Shown one piece after another: positions 8,053 through 16,808 of a stretch of 64,000 nt of DNA (the stretch's first letter is position 1; each line of letters starts with the position of its first letter). The notes below the pieces were generated by a model. It worked only from the letters and a program-made list of their open reading frames with translations. It searched no databases and was not told the DNA's origin. Source of the DNA: Nostoc sp. NIES-4103 (lineage in GTDB: Bacteria > Cyanobacteriota > Cyanobacteriia > Cyanobacteriales > Nostocaceae). Position numbers and translations under genes: made by a program. The stretch lies in contig NZ_AP018288.1 in assembly GCF_002368335.1 (NCBI RefSeq), forward strand, positions 5,293,312 through 5,357,311, given 5' to 3'.

Positions 8053-8916
8053 ATGTTGCTTAAAGATATACGAGATTATCAAATTCTGTTTCTGGGCTTA
8101 TTTCTAGTATTGGGAATTGGTACAAGGGACTGGACGCTACGACCTGATCTGATTGGAGTCGCGATCGCCACTTGTTTAGCAACGCAGTGGATACTGTCAT
8201 TTGTCATTGGTCAAAATCAAAAAACAAATGATACAGCACATATGAGGAATCTTCGTAGTGCTTTGATTACCTCATTGGGACTGAGTTTGCTTTTGCGAGC
8301 TGACCACTGGACAACAATGGCTTTAGCAGCAACAAGTGCGATCGCTAGTAAATTTCTTTTCCAAGTCGGTGAAAAGCATTTCTTCAATCCTGCTAATTTT
8401 GGTATCATTTTTGCCTTATTGTTAGCGCCCGATGCTTGGGTTTCCCCAGGACAGTGGGGCGAACAATGGTGGTATGGACTATTATTTGCTGGCACTGGTG
8501 GCATGATTTTACAACGCATTGGTCGTTGGGACACTACAGCAGCTTTTTTGGGTGCATACTCCTTGCTAGAAGCAATTCGTAATCTTTGGCTGGGTTGGAC
8601 TTGGGATGTTTACTGGCATAGGTTGATGAGCGGTTCTCTGCTGCTGTTTGCCTTATTCATGATCACCGATCCCCGGTCAATTCCCAACGCTCGAATTGCG
8701 CGTGTAGTTTGGGCAGTGTGCATCGCCATTTTGACTTTTATTCTGAGAAATTACTTCTTTATTTCCACCGCAGTTTTCTGGGCATTGTTCACCCTTGCAC
8801 CACTAACCATCTTGTTAGATTTTCTCTGGTCAGCCGAGCGATTTTCTTGGTTAGGGGATGGCGTTGGGAGATGGGGGGATGAGAGGGATGAGGGAGAAAT
8901 AACTCCTAACTCCTAA
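8053..8916 (+). CDS. RnfD/NqrB-like multi-spanning membrane protein
   Basis: 287 residues from an ATG, with about eight or nine hydrophobic segments. Family signatures: HFFNPANFGI at about residues 115-124 and SGSLLLFALFMITDPRSIP at about 200-218, the region of RnfD/NqrB that normally carries the covalent FMN on the Thr of SGAT. Here the corresponding residues read SGSL, so the flavin-attachment Thr is absent. No other Rnf/Nqr subunit is nearby; the partner is the DUF2330 protein 56 bp downstream. The last ~15 codons and the stop lie in repeat DNA (GGGATGAGGG, then AACTCCT units), so the tail is not conserved protein. A flavin-free relative with a new role is likely; the transported substrate is unknown. 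Confidence 0.7.
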   Translation: MLLKDIRDYQILFLGLFLVLGIGTRDWTLRPDLIGVAIATCLATQWILSFVIGQNQKTNDTAHMRNLRSALITSLGLSLLLRADHWTTMALAATSAIASKFLFQVGEKHFFNPANFGIIFALLLAPDAWVSPGQWGEQWWYGLLFAGTGGMILQRIGRWDTTAAFLGAYSLLEAIRNLWLGWTWDVYWHRLMSGSLLLFALFMITDPRSIPNARIARVVWAVCIAILTFILRNYFFISTAVFWALFTLAPLTILLDFLWSAERFSWLGDGVGRWGDERDEGEITPNS

Positions 8917-8949
8917 CTCCTAACTCCTAACTCCTAACTCCTAACTCAG
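8901..8949. repeat. STRR tract, AACTCCT heptamers
   Basis: Six perfect AACTCCT units (8901-8942) plus a partial unit. The TAA stop of the upstream gene (8914-8916) lies inside unit three, and the tract fills most of the gap to the DUF2330 gene. Confidence 0.95.
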
Positions 8950-8971
8950 CACTTTAAAAAAGAGGTATAAA

Positions 8972-10345
8972 ATGAAGCGTTTAAGATTGATAATTCCATT
9001 ATTAGTGGCATTGATAGCTGTGCTGTGCTTTGCACCGACAGCTTGGGCATTCTGTGGATTTTATGTTGCTAAAGCTGATGCTAAATTGTACAACAAAGCT
9101 TCTCAGGTGGTGATTGCGCGAGATGGCGATCGCACTGTCTTAACGATGGCAAACGATTTTCAAGGAGAAGTGAAAGATTTTGCAATGGTAGTACCAGTAC
9201 CGACGGTGCTGCAAAAAGAACAAGTCCGCATTGCCCAACCTAAGATTGTCGAACGTTTGGATGCTTTTAGCGCGCCACGATTAGTCGAGTATTTTGACTC
9301 TGATCCATGTGCCACAAGCAGGCGTGGACTACCCATACTAGAAGCACCGATGTCAGCAGTTAGTAATGAAGCAGCCAGGGCGAGGGATGATGCTAGCTTG
9401 GGTGTAACGGTTGAGGCTCGTTTTAACGTTGGTGAATATGACATTGTAATTCTCAGTGCTAAAGAATCTGGCGGGTTGGAAACTTGGCTCAACCGCAATG
9501 GCTATAAAATTCCTAGAGGAGCAAAACAGTTACTTAAGCCCTACATCCGTTCCTCCATGAAATTCTTTGTTGCCAAAGTCAACCTAGATAAATTCTCCGA
9601 ATCTGGCTATCAGTTTCTCCGTCCACTGCAAATTTTTTATCAGTCACCCAAGTTCATGCTGCCAATTCGTTTAGGCATGATCAACGCCACAAAAGAGCAG
9701 GATTTGATTGTATATATCCTATCGTCTCAAGGACAAGCAGAAATCACCAACTACCGGACTGTAAAAATCCCATCAAACGCTAACATTCCTCTGTTTGTCA
9801 AAGATGAATTTAGCGACTTTTACAAGTCTATGTTTCAAACTTCTTATATCAGAGAAGATAAGAAAGTTGCTTTTTTAGAGTATGCATGGGACATGAGTAA
9901 TTGCGATCCCTGTTCTGCCGAACCCTTGAGTCAAGAAGAACTCAAGCAAGCAGGCGTGTTTTGGCTGGATAATAATTCTACCAGTGATGCACCAGTACCT
10001 CCTGGCTTTAGTCGCCGCTTTCCCACTAGTAATGTCTTCATTACGCGATTGCATATCCGCTATACCCGTGACAAATTCCCTGAAGACCCGATATTTCAAC
10101 AAACCTCCAACCGCGAGTCTTTCCAAGGGCGTTATATTTTGCAACATCCTTTTACAGGTGAACTTAAGTGTCAAGCAGGCAGAGAATACAAGCGGTCTTT
10201 GCCCAAACGTTTTGAACAAGAAGCCCAAACCCTTGCTAAGCTAACCAACTGGAATATCCAAAACATTCGCAAAAAAATGCAGTTGAGTGTGGGTAATTTC
10301 ACTACTTCCTGGTGGGAAAATTTTTTCTCCTGGCTGGGATTTTAA
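8972..10345 (+). CDS. DUF2330 exported protein
   Basis: 457 residues from an ATG with AGAGG 8 nt upstream. A clear signal peptide ends near FAPTAWA (residue ~26) and the mature protein begins FCGFYVAKADAKL, the hallmark DUF2330 start with an early conserved Cys. Other family features are DFAMVVPVPTVLQ, RLVEYFDSDPC, and a Cys-containing patch SNCDPCSAEPLS near residue 310. DUF2330 proteins are envelope proteins of unknown activity. The pairing with an RnfD/NqrB-like membrane protein suggests a two-component envelope unit, perhaps redox-linked through the cysteines; that is inference. Confidence 0.8.
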   Translation: MKRLRLIIPLLVALIAVLCFAPTAWAFCGFYVAKADAKLYNKASQVVIARDGDRTVLTMANDFQGEVKDFAMVVPVPTVLQKEQVRIAQPKIVERLDAFSAPRLVEYFDSDPCATSRRGLPILEAPMSAVSNEAARARDDASLGVTVEARFNVGEYDIVILSAKESGGLETWLNRNGYKIPRGAKQLLKPYIRSSMKFFVAKVNLDKFSESGYQFLRPLQIFYQSPKFMLPIRLGMINATKEQDLIVYILSSQGQAEITNYRTVKIPSNANIPLFVKDEFSDFYKSMFQTSYIREDKKVAFLEYAWDMSNCDPCSAEPLSQEELKQAGVFWLDNNSTSDAPVPPGFSRRFPTSNVFITRLHIRYTRDKFPEDPIFQQTSNRESFQGRYILQHPFTGELKCQAGREYKRSLPKRFEQEAQTLAKLTNWNIQNIRKKMQLSVGNFTTSWWENFFSWLGF

Positions 10346-10379
10346 AAAGTTGTCAGTTGTCATTGGTCATTTGTCATTT

Positions 10380-10444
10380 GTTATTCTCCCTCATCTCCCT
10401 CATCTCCCTGCTCCCCTACTCCCCTGCTCCCCTGCTCCCCTGCC
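10380..10444. repeat. STRR tract, CTCCCTCAT and CTCCCCTG units
   Basis: CCCTCATCT units followed by CTCCCCTG octamers, between DUF2330 and the sigma-like gene. It is preceded by short direct repeats of GTCATTTGTCATTTG type (10350-10380). Confidence 0.9.
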
Positions 10445-10578
10445 TCTACTACTATCGATAGATTTTTTGTGATGGTAGAATAGCAAAAAACACATAGTAT
10501 CACGACATAGGGTAATTCTCTAAATGATTTTTATACGCAATACTATAGTATTCTTGCTTTCTTCGCCAAGAGTTTGAC

Positions 10579-11229
10579 ATGGTTGAATTCGATGAACAGC
10601 TACGCCGCTTAGCTACCCAAGCCTGTGGACATCCACCTGGAAGCCCTCAGCGTCAGAAGCTGCTCACGCAAATAATACGCTTGACTTCCAGTAAACTTTG
10701 GAAGGAAAGTACTCCTTACTATCAAGATGCACTGCAACAAACTTGGTTATATTTCTGCCGTAACGTTTGCGAAGGTTTGACAGGTCAAACCTATGATCCT
10801 GCTTATGGCAGTGTGATCACTTGGTTAAATGCTTACCTCAAACGCAGATTACAAGACTTTTACCTGAACCAGTACAAAGAACAGGCTACAACAGTTTCGA
10901 TCAAGGTTCGTCAGTCTGTGTCGGGTGGAAACAGTGAAGTAATTGACCCTGTAGATAACCTACCAGCGACTCCCCAAGCTCCTCCTATTCTGGAAGATTT
11001 GGAAGCATGGGTGAAGACAGACTTAGATGGAGAACTAAGTAGTACTCACATTAAAGGACATCCAAAAGTGAATTGTCAGGTGTTAATTCTCAAACGTCTA
11101 CCCCCGGAAGTTAGCTGGAAAGAACTGTCTGAGGAATTTGGGCTACCAATTCCCACATTAAGCAGTTTTTATCAGCGTCAATGCCTACCGCGCTTGCGTA
11201 AATTTGCTGAAAATGAGGGTTTGTTATGA
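10579..11229 (+). CDS. sigma-70-like RNA polymerase factor
   Basis: 216 residues from an ATG. The N-terminal half has a region-2-like stretch (YYQDALQQTWLYFCRNV, then WLNAYLKRRLQDFYL). After an acidic, proline-rich linker (about 125-150) a C-terminal helix-turn-helix of region-4 type reads VSWKELSEEFGLPIPTLSS followed by YQRQCLPRLRKF. This is the divergent short sigma-like family common in filamentous cyanobacteria, not a canonical group 1-3 factor. It stands alone between DUF2330 and a convergent ABC exporter, with a terminator-like HIP1 hairpin downstream. Target promoters are unknown; from memory (not checked) relatives occur near CHASE2/CHAT loci, which is notable because such a locus starts 3.7 kb on. 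Confidence 0.7.
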   Translation: MVEFDEQLRRLATQACGHPPGSPQRQKLLTQIIRLTSSKLWKESTPYYQDALQQTWLYFCRNVCEGLTGQTYDPAYGSVITWLNAYLKRRLQDFYLNQYKEQATTVSIKVRQSVSGGNSEVIDPVDNLPATPQAPPILEDLEAWVKTDLDGELSSTHIKGHPKVNCQVLILKRLPPEVSWKELSEEFGLPIPTLSSFYQRQCLPRLRKFAENEGLL

Positions 11230-11304
11230 CACTAAATTTTTAACAATCTCTATGCCTGTAGCTAGTGGCTAACAGGCAACTAAGCAAGTCCAATGAGTAA
11301 ATTT

Positions 11305-11342
11305 AGCGATCGCTCATCTGTATTGAATGGCGATCGCTTTTT
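11305..11342 (+). terminator. HIP1-paired terminator behind the sigma-like gene
   Basis: AGCGATCGC at 11305-11313 pairs perfectly with GCGATCGCT at 11330-11338, directly followed by TTTT. It is a 9-bp GC-rich stem plus T run, 76 bp after the stop codon, built from two HIP1 octamers. Confidence 0.65.
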
Positions 11343-11366
11343 CGCATCAGTTCGACGGTTGCTAAA

Positions 11367-11574
11367 TTAACCTGAGTTCGGGATAAGCCCAAACCATGAT
11401 TCTATCGTTGACTGAAACTTCTAAAACTTACGCAAAACATCTCTCAAACTCTCATAACTCTGTGATCTCTGTGCCTCTGTGAGTCCAGTCCCCGTCTTGG
11501 CTTCTGCCGAGATGGGGAACTGGCGAACCCGAAGGGCGGTTCGATAAAATCTTCTTAACCCGAACTGAGGTTAA
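11367..11574. mobile_element. 208-bp inverted-repeat element (copy A)
   Basis: Ends are TTAACCTGAGTTCGGG and CCCGAACTGAGGTTAA, inverted repeats with one mismatch. The interior (CTCTCATAACTCTGTGATCT and neighbouring sequence) matches, in opposite orientation, the longer copy at 32143-32494. TAAATTAA occurs on both sides, partly overlapping the ends. No coding capacity; probably a MITE moved by a transposase elsewhere. Confidence 0.8.
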
Positions 11575-11598
11575 ATTAATATCATGTTATTTTTATCA

Positions 11599-13221
11599 CT
11601 AATATTGCTTGTCATACTCCACTTTGCCGTACTCTAGTTTGACTATTCGGTCTGCGAGATGAAAATAGCGATCGTCGTGGCTAATAGCTAGTATTGTTTT
11701 GCCCCGCTTTTTCAAATCTGGCAATAACTGAGTGTAGAATATTTCTTTGAATACTGGGTCTTGGTCAGCTGCCCATTCGTCAAACAAATAAATTGGTCGG
11801 TCTTCTAAGTATGCTGTTAGCAAAGCTAGCCGTTTACGCTGTCCTTGAGAAAGAGCAGTAGTAGAAAGTTGACCATTTTCAACTTTGACTTTATGCTCTA
11901 ACTGGAGTTGCTTGAGATATTTTTGGGCTTGAACATCCAAGCTAGTATTTTCTAAACCTACAAGTTCTTCAAATAAATAAAATTCAGAGAAAACTACCGA
12001 AAAATGCTGACGATACCATTCGCGGTTTTGTTCACTAATTAACTCTTCATCCAACAAAATTTGACCATTTTCAGGGATATAAAGTCCAGTAATCAGTTTA
12101 GCTAAGGTAGATTTACCGCTACCGTTACCACCAACAATAAATACTATTTCTTGAGGATACAGAGTTAAATCGATGGGGCCAAGGATAAAGCTGTTGTCTT
12201 CTTGATCTGTGTAATAAACGTGAGTTACACCTTGAAGTTTTAAGCTGTGCCAATCAGAGTTAAAGCTAGGTGGAACAGTGGCTAATTCAGCCCGATTTGC
12301 TAAAGATAAACCAAGAGATTCTATCTTTTGTAAAGCAATATTTGCTCTACTAATTTGAGGCAGGTTGTTGACAATATTATCCATAGGCAACATCAAATAG
12401 GTAAAAGTCAAGATGTAGCCAGACAGAGTTTGAGGAGTGATGGTAATTATTTTAGGTAGTGCAAACAGTAAAAAACCGATCGCGAAAAAAAATAAGAGTT
12501 TACCCCAACTAGTAGTTGTGGCGAACAAAGTCAACCCATCAACATTGTGACGCCGGAATCTGACAGCCGTAGATTGCAGATTTTTTGTTAAGAAAAATTG
12601 ACGGCGTTGATAGTTCAGCTTAAGTTCTTTGATGCCTTCAGTGATGGTACGAAAATGCTTAAACAGTACATCTTGATCATCACGCGCCAGGGCCAGCAAT
12701 TTTTCACCTCTGTTCAAAAGCCACTGACAACTGCCTATTGCTACCACTATCAAACAGCAAACTAGCAGCAGGACAAACCAAGATAGCCAAGTGATATACA
12801 CCAAACAACCCAACACTATAGCCAAATCAATGCACAGGAAAGGCATTAAATACACCGCATGGGCTACTGCTTGCACATCTTCTGTCAAAGTTGCCAACAG
12901 TCGAGAACTTCCTAAATTTTCCAGATGACTTAACTCAGAAGCAAGTATTTGCTGACTTAAGCCCATGCGTAATTGCAGAATAGCATTTTGAGATAGGCGA
13001 ATCAGCATCACTTGCGAAATGATACTGGTAATGAGTGCGACGATGACTAACCCCAAAAAACCCCAAGCTATGGATGTCAAGGATGAAGTATTGCTGAGAG
13101 TTGCAGCACTACTGATCAAAGCGATTAATCCAGCGCTACTACCACCACTGAGGAAACCCGTAACGATCGCGATCGCCACCATTTCCCAAGAAGAACGTAT
13201 CAACCAACGTAAAATCCGCAC
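11599..13221 (-). CDS. cyclic-peptide-type ABC exporter, fused permease and ATPase
   Basis: 540 residues starting at GTG. N-terminal ~300 residues with six membrane segments (AIAIVTGFLSGGSSAGLIAL, LAIVLGCLVYI and others), then an ABC ATPase: Walker A GGNGSGKST near 362, signature LSQGQRKRL near 455, Walker B IYLFDEWAADQ near 477, H-loop SHDD. The order, the half-size format and the FDEWAADQDP Walker B are typical of the SyrD/PvdE cyclic-peptide-export subfamily, which acts as a homodimer. It is divergent from hpnI with about 100 bp between starts, so the two may share control. Cargo is unknown: there is no peptide synthetase in the window, so a lipid-linked or hopanoid cargo is a thinkable alternative. 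Confidence 0.8.
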   Translation of the reverse strand: MRILRWLIRSSWEMVAIAIVTGFLSGGSSAGLIALISSAATLSNTSSLTSIAWGFLGLVIVALITSIISQVMLIRLSQNAILQLRMGLSQQILASELSHLENLGSSRLLATLTEDVQAVAHAVYLMPFLCIDLAIVLGCLVYITWLSWFVLLLVCCLIVVAIGSCQWLLNRGEKLLALARDDQDVLFKHFRTITEGIKELKLNYQRRQFFLTKNLQSTAVRFRRHNVDGLTLFATTTSWGKLLFFFAIGFLLFALPKIITITPQTLSGYILTFTYLMLPMDNIVNNLPQISRANIALQKIESLGLSLANRAELATVPPSFNSDWHSLKLQGVTHVYYTDQEDNSFILGPIDLTLYPQEIVFIVGGNGSGKSTLAKLITGLYIPENGQILLDEELISEQNREWYRQHFSVVFSEFYLFEELVGLENTSLDVQAQKYLKQLQLEHKVKVENGQLSTTALSQGQRKRLALLTAYLEDRPIYLFDEWAADQDPVFKEIFYTQLLPDLKKRGKTILAISHDDRYFHLADRIVKLEYGKVEYDKQY

Positions 13222-13320
13222 TTGTAGACTCTATACCCCCGACAATGCCCGTCTTATGCTCAAAAGCTCATTTACTATATATCTATATTGACTAAACAGT
13301 CCAATAACTTGTTGTTTGAG

Positions 13321-14469
13321 ATGGCGATCGCAAATCTGTTGCTATTAATTTTATGTTTATCGGCTGTATTGTTTTACTGCTATGGGATTTATGCAGCGAT
13401 CGCTTTTGAGCGTCAACCCCATGCTACAGTTAGCGAATTTCATCCACCTGTTACCATCCTCAAGCCAATTTGTGGATTAGAGAGTGATGCTTACAGCAAC
13501 CTCGCCTCATTTTGCCAGCAAGATTATCTAGAATACCAGATTGTGTTTGCAGTGCGCGATCGCCAAGATCCAAGCATAGAAGTGGTCAAAAAAATCATCC
13601 AGCAGTTTACCAATGTAGATATTCAGCTGGTTGTAAGCGATCGCTTGATTGGGGCAAACTTGAAGGTAAGTAATTTAGCCAATGCTGTAACTGTGGCTAA
13701 ACATGAAATCCTACTCATAGCTGATAGTGATATTCATGTTGATCAAGATTATCTACAAACAGTCATCCAACCTCTCAAAGATGAAACTGTTGGTGTCATC
13801 ACTTGCTTGTATCGTTCTTCAGCCCAAGGATGGGTAACTACTTTAGAAGCTATCAAAACTGCTACTGATTTCCATGCAGGTGTTTTAGTCAGCAATCAAC
13901 TAGAAGGTATAAAATTTGCTTTTGGTTCCACAATTGTGATCCGCAAAGCAGCCCTAGAAGCCATTGGTGGATTCAAAGCCGTAGCTGATTATTTAGCAGA
14001 TGACTTTCAACTCGGTTACTTACCAAGCCAAGCAGGTTACAAAGTTGTCCTCTCTGACTATGTAGTTACACATAACCTTGGTACTAGCACCTTAACTGAC
14101 GCCATTCGACGACAAATTCGTTGGGCGCGTTGCATCCGCGTTTCTCGTCCTTGGGGATATGTAGCACTAATTTTTACTTATGGAACAGTTACAAGCTTGC
14201 TGTTTTTAATAGCTACAAAAGGTACAATATTAGGCTGGACTGTGCTAGTTATTACCTGGTTTATGCGTTTAGTAATGGGTTGGATAGTTGGAGTCAAAAT
14301 TCTCCATGACCCAATTGCCAAAAGATTTTTCTGGATTATCCCCTTCAGCGATTTCATCAACTTTGGTATTTGGTGCTGTGGCTTCATGGGTAAAACAATA
14401 GAGTGGCGGGGACAGCGGCTCTTATTAACCAAAGGCGGTAAACTAATAGCGATCGCAAATCCTAACTAG
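13321..14469 (+). CDS. hpnI: HpnI, hopanoid N-acetylglucosaminyltransferase (GT21/GT2)
   Basis: About 382 residues from the ATG at 13321; the frame opens at TTG 13288 but nothing favours that start. An N-terminal membrane segment (LLLLILCLSAVLFYCYGIY) precedes a ceramide-glucosyltransferase-like catalytic domain: PPVTILKPICGLE, then ADSD near residue 134, DDFQLGY near 228 and the (Q/R)xxRW motif RRQIRWAR near 264. Two or three C-terminal membrane segments follow. HpnI is known to transfer GlcNAc from UDP-GlcNAc to bacteriohopanetetrol at the membrane; HpnK and HpnJ then act on the product. Both partner genes lie 7-10 kb away in this window, which makes HpnI more likely than a true ceramide glucosyltransferase. 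Confidence 0.85.
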   Translation: MAIANLLLLILCLSAVLFYCYGIYAAIAFERQPHATVSEFHPPVTILKPICGLESDAYSNLASFCQQDYLEYQIVFAVRDRQDPSIEVVKKIIQQFTNVDIQLVVSDRLIGANLKVSNLANAVTVAKHEILLIADSDIHVDQDYLQTVIQPLKDETVGVITCLYRSSAQGWVTTLEAIKTATDFHAGVLVSNQLEGIKFAFGSTIVIRKAALEAIGGFKAVADYLADDFQLGYLPSQAGYKVVLSDYVVTHNLGTSTLTDAIRRQIRWARCIRVSRPWGYVALIFTYGTVTSLLFLIATKGTILGWTVLVITWFMRLVMGWIVGVKILHDPIAKRFFWIIPFSDFINFGIWCCGFMGKTIEWRGQRLLLTKGGKLIAIANPN

Positions 14470-14924
14470 CCATAATAAAACTTAAAAACTCTCTGCGACT
14501 CTGCGTAAAATTGAATGTTATAAAAATAGGCAGCATAAGAGCATAGTAGCCTAGTTAACTATTAGCTTTTACAAAAATTATCAACTAATAGATAGATGAA
14601 ATAACTATCACAATGTAAGCAAATTATAGGTCTAATACTGAGTTGCATTTTAAAGCATCGAAAAAAACTCAGGAGGATATTAATTGTGAATTCTCCATTT
14701 CTAGATGCTATTTTTAAAGGCAACTGAAGATCAATAATAAGTTATACCAATTCTCGAAAATGAGGCAACACATTCAAACCCCAAAAGCCATGCCATATAA
14801 GACTTTCTGAATTACAAATTACGAATTACGAATTACGAATTGGTATTAGTACTGTGCCTAACAATTTCGCGTAACTGTTATTAAGTCAAAAAAACCAGCT
14901 TAATATTATTAGCTTTTCTACACG
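14470..14924. other. intergenic region upstream of the TPS transporter
   Basis: 455 bp without a gene. It contains AACTCTCTGCGACTCTGCG-type dispersed repeat near 14490 and the inverted-repeat element at 14744-14846. The final ~80 bp should carry the promoter of the transporter gene. Confidence 0.6.
14744..14846. mobile_element. 103-bp inverted-repeat element, ATACCAATTC termini
   Basis: ATACCAATTC at 14744-14753 and GAATTGGTAT at 14837-14846 are perfect inverted repeats. The interior ends with three tandem ATTACGA-type heptamers. Non-coding. Confidence 0.65.
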
Positions 14925-16718
14925 ATGAAAAATCAGAATAGGAAAGAATTTAAGACATTTTGGCAAAATATATGGTTGTTTGGTACAGTTGCCATAGCGA
15001 TCGCTAGCGGTGCTACTACATCTATTGCTAGTCCAACCATAAATTCGACACAAAAGATTTCCCCCATCTCTGATGATGAACGCAACTCTGCGTTAACTCA
15101 AATTCCTTCGCCCATTAGACCAACAATCCCCGAAACACCCACAATTCCGACCCCGCGACCTGCTGAAGACTTGCTGCAAACACCTCCCCCAAGTCCGTCT
15201 GCACCGCAACAACTCCCGGAAATTCCCCAGACGATTGTCATTAAGAAGTTTGAATTTATCGGCAATACTGCCTTTAGCAATCAAGAATTGGCTAAAGCAA
15301 CTGAGCAATTTATCGGTAAGCCCATTACCTTTGCACAACTACTACAAGCAGAAGCAATTATTAGCCAATTGTATATCAAAGCTGGTTATATCAATTCTGG
15401 TGCAGTGATTCCAGCCGAGCAAAGTTTGCCTGCAAATCAGGCTGTTGTCAAAGTGCAAATTGTGGAAGGTGGCTTAGAAAAGATTCAGGTGATAGGTACA
15501 AGTCGGTTAGATCCAGGATATATTAAAAGTCGGTTAGCGATCGCTACCCGCAAACCTTTAAATCGCGATCGCTTGCTGCAAGCGTTGCAATTACTACAAC
15601 TCAACCCTCTAATTGAAAATATTTCTGCCGAATTATCAACGGGGACAAGTCCACAGTTAAGCCTTTTGAAAGTCACCGTCAAAGAGGCTAATTCATTAAA
15701 TGACGAATTTTTTGTAGATAATGGCCGCGCCCCCAGTGTCGGTAGCATTCGCCGGGGATACCGATTGAGTGAAGGTAATTTACTCGGTTTTGGGGATCAA
15801 CTCAGGGGAACTTACACTAATACCGATGGTAGTAACTCTTACGACATTAGCTACACTATCCCCATTAATCCCCGCAATGGTACATTGCAAATAGCATATG
15901 GTGGAAGCAACACTGAGGTAGTTGAACCACCTTTTGACCGTCTTGATATCCTGGGTGATTCCCAATCTTTAGAATTAACTTTACGTCAGCCGTTATTGCA
16001 AACTCCAAAAGAAGAATTTGCACTAGGTTTGACATTTTCGCACCAAGAAAGCAAAACATCTTTGTTGGGATTAGGCTTTCCCATTTCCCCAGGTGCTGAT
16101 AATAATGGCAGTACTCGCATTTCTGCATTACGATTTTTTCAAGAATTTACTAATCGCAATCCCAAAGAAGTATTTGCTTTACGTTCACAATTCAATTTAG
16201 GCATAGGTGCATTTAATGCCACAATTAATGAAGGATTTCCCGACAGTCGCTTTTTTTACTGGCGGGGACAAGGACAGTATGTCAGACTTTTAGCTCCAGA
16301 AACATTGCTGGTGGTGCGTTCAGATTTGCAATTGACAACACGCCCACTTGTACCTTTAGAGCAATTTACCATTGGAGGCTTGGGGAGTGTGCGCGGTTAT
16401 CGGCAAGATTTGCTACTCACTGATAACGGCGCTGTTTTATCTGCTGAAGTGCAATTACCGATTGTCAGAGTACCCGAAGTCAAAGGAGTATTGCACCTCA
16501 TTCCCTTTGTTGACTTTGGTGTAGGTTGGAATAATCCTCCAAGTTATGGTCAGAATTCTAACACCTTGTTGTCAACAGGTTTAGGCTTGCAGTGGCAAAT
16601 GTCAGACTGGCTAAATATGCGCCTTGACTGGGGAGTGCCATTAATTAGTGTTGATGGAGGTGACAGTTCATTACAAGAAAATGGATTATCGTTTTCTGTG
16701 AATATTAACTCGTTTTAA
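14925..16718 (+). CDS. two-partner-secretion outer-membrane transporter (FhaC/ShlB type)
   Basis: 597 residues from an ATG. Signal-like N-terminus (about 18-37, GTVAIAIASGATTSIA), a Pro-rich linker (PRPAEDLLQTPPPSPSAPQ, about 75-95), a POTRA domain (IVIKKFEFIGNTAFSNQEL onward, about 104-180), a second POTRA-like stretch (GGLEKIQVIGTSRLDPGYI), then a C-terminal beta-barrel with the family's VRGY motif in GGLGSVRGYRQDLLL near residue 489 and a final aromatic-ending strand. The role is to export a TPS-domain exoprotein across the outer membrane. The obvious client is the haemagglutinin-type protein at 18595-21180, same strand, 1.9 kb downstream and separated by repeats and a small opposing gene. 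Confidence 0.9.
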   Translation: MKNQNRKEFKTFWQNIWLFGTVAIAIASGATTSIASPTINSTQKISPISDDERNSALTQIPSPIRPTIPETPTIPTPRPAEDLLQTPPPSPSAPQQLPEIPQTIVIKKFEFIGNTAFSNQELAKATEQFIGKPITFAQLLQAEAIISQLYIKAGYINSGAVIPAEQSLPANQAVVKVQIVEGGLEKIQVIGTSRLDPGYIKSRLAIATRKPLNRDRLLQALQLLQLNPLIENISAELSTGTSPQLSLLKVTVKEANSLNDEFFVDNGRAPSVGSIRRGYRLSEGNLLGFGDQLRGTYTNTDGSNSYDISYTIPINPRNGTLQIAYGGSNTEVVEPPFDRLDILGDSQSLELTLRQPLLQTPKEEFALGLTFSHQESKTSLLGLGFPISPGADNNGSTRISALRFFQEFTNRNPKEVFALRSQFNLGIGAFNATINEGFPDSRFFYWRGQGQYVRLLAPETLLVVRSDLQLTTRPLVPLEQFTIGGLGSVRGYRQDLLLTDNGAVLSAEVQLPIVRVPEVKGVLHLIPFVDFGVGWNNPPSYGQNSNTLLSTGLGLQWQMSDWLNMRLDWGVPLISVDGGDSSLQENGLSFSVNINSF

Positions 16719-16808
16719 GAGGATGTTTTAAAAGTCATGATTGAATATCATATCATGTCCGGTAAATTAGTTATGATTCCCACAGTCATTGCACCCCACC
16801 CCGTTCAC

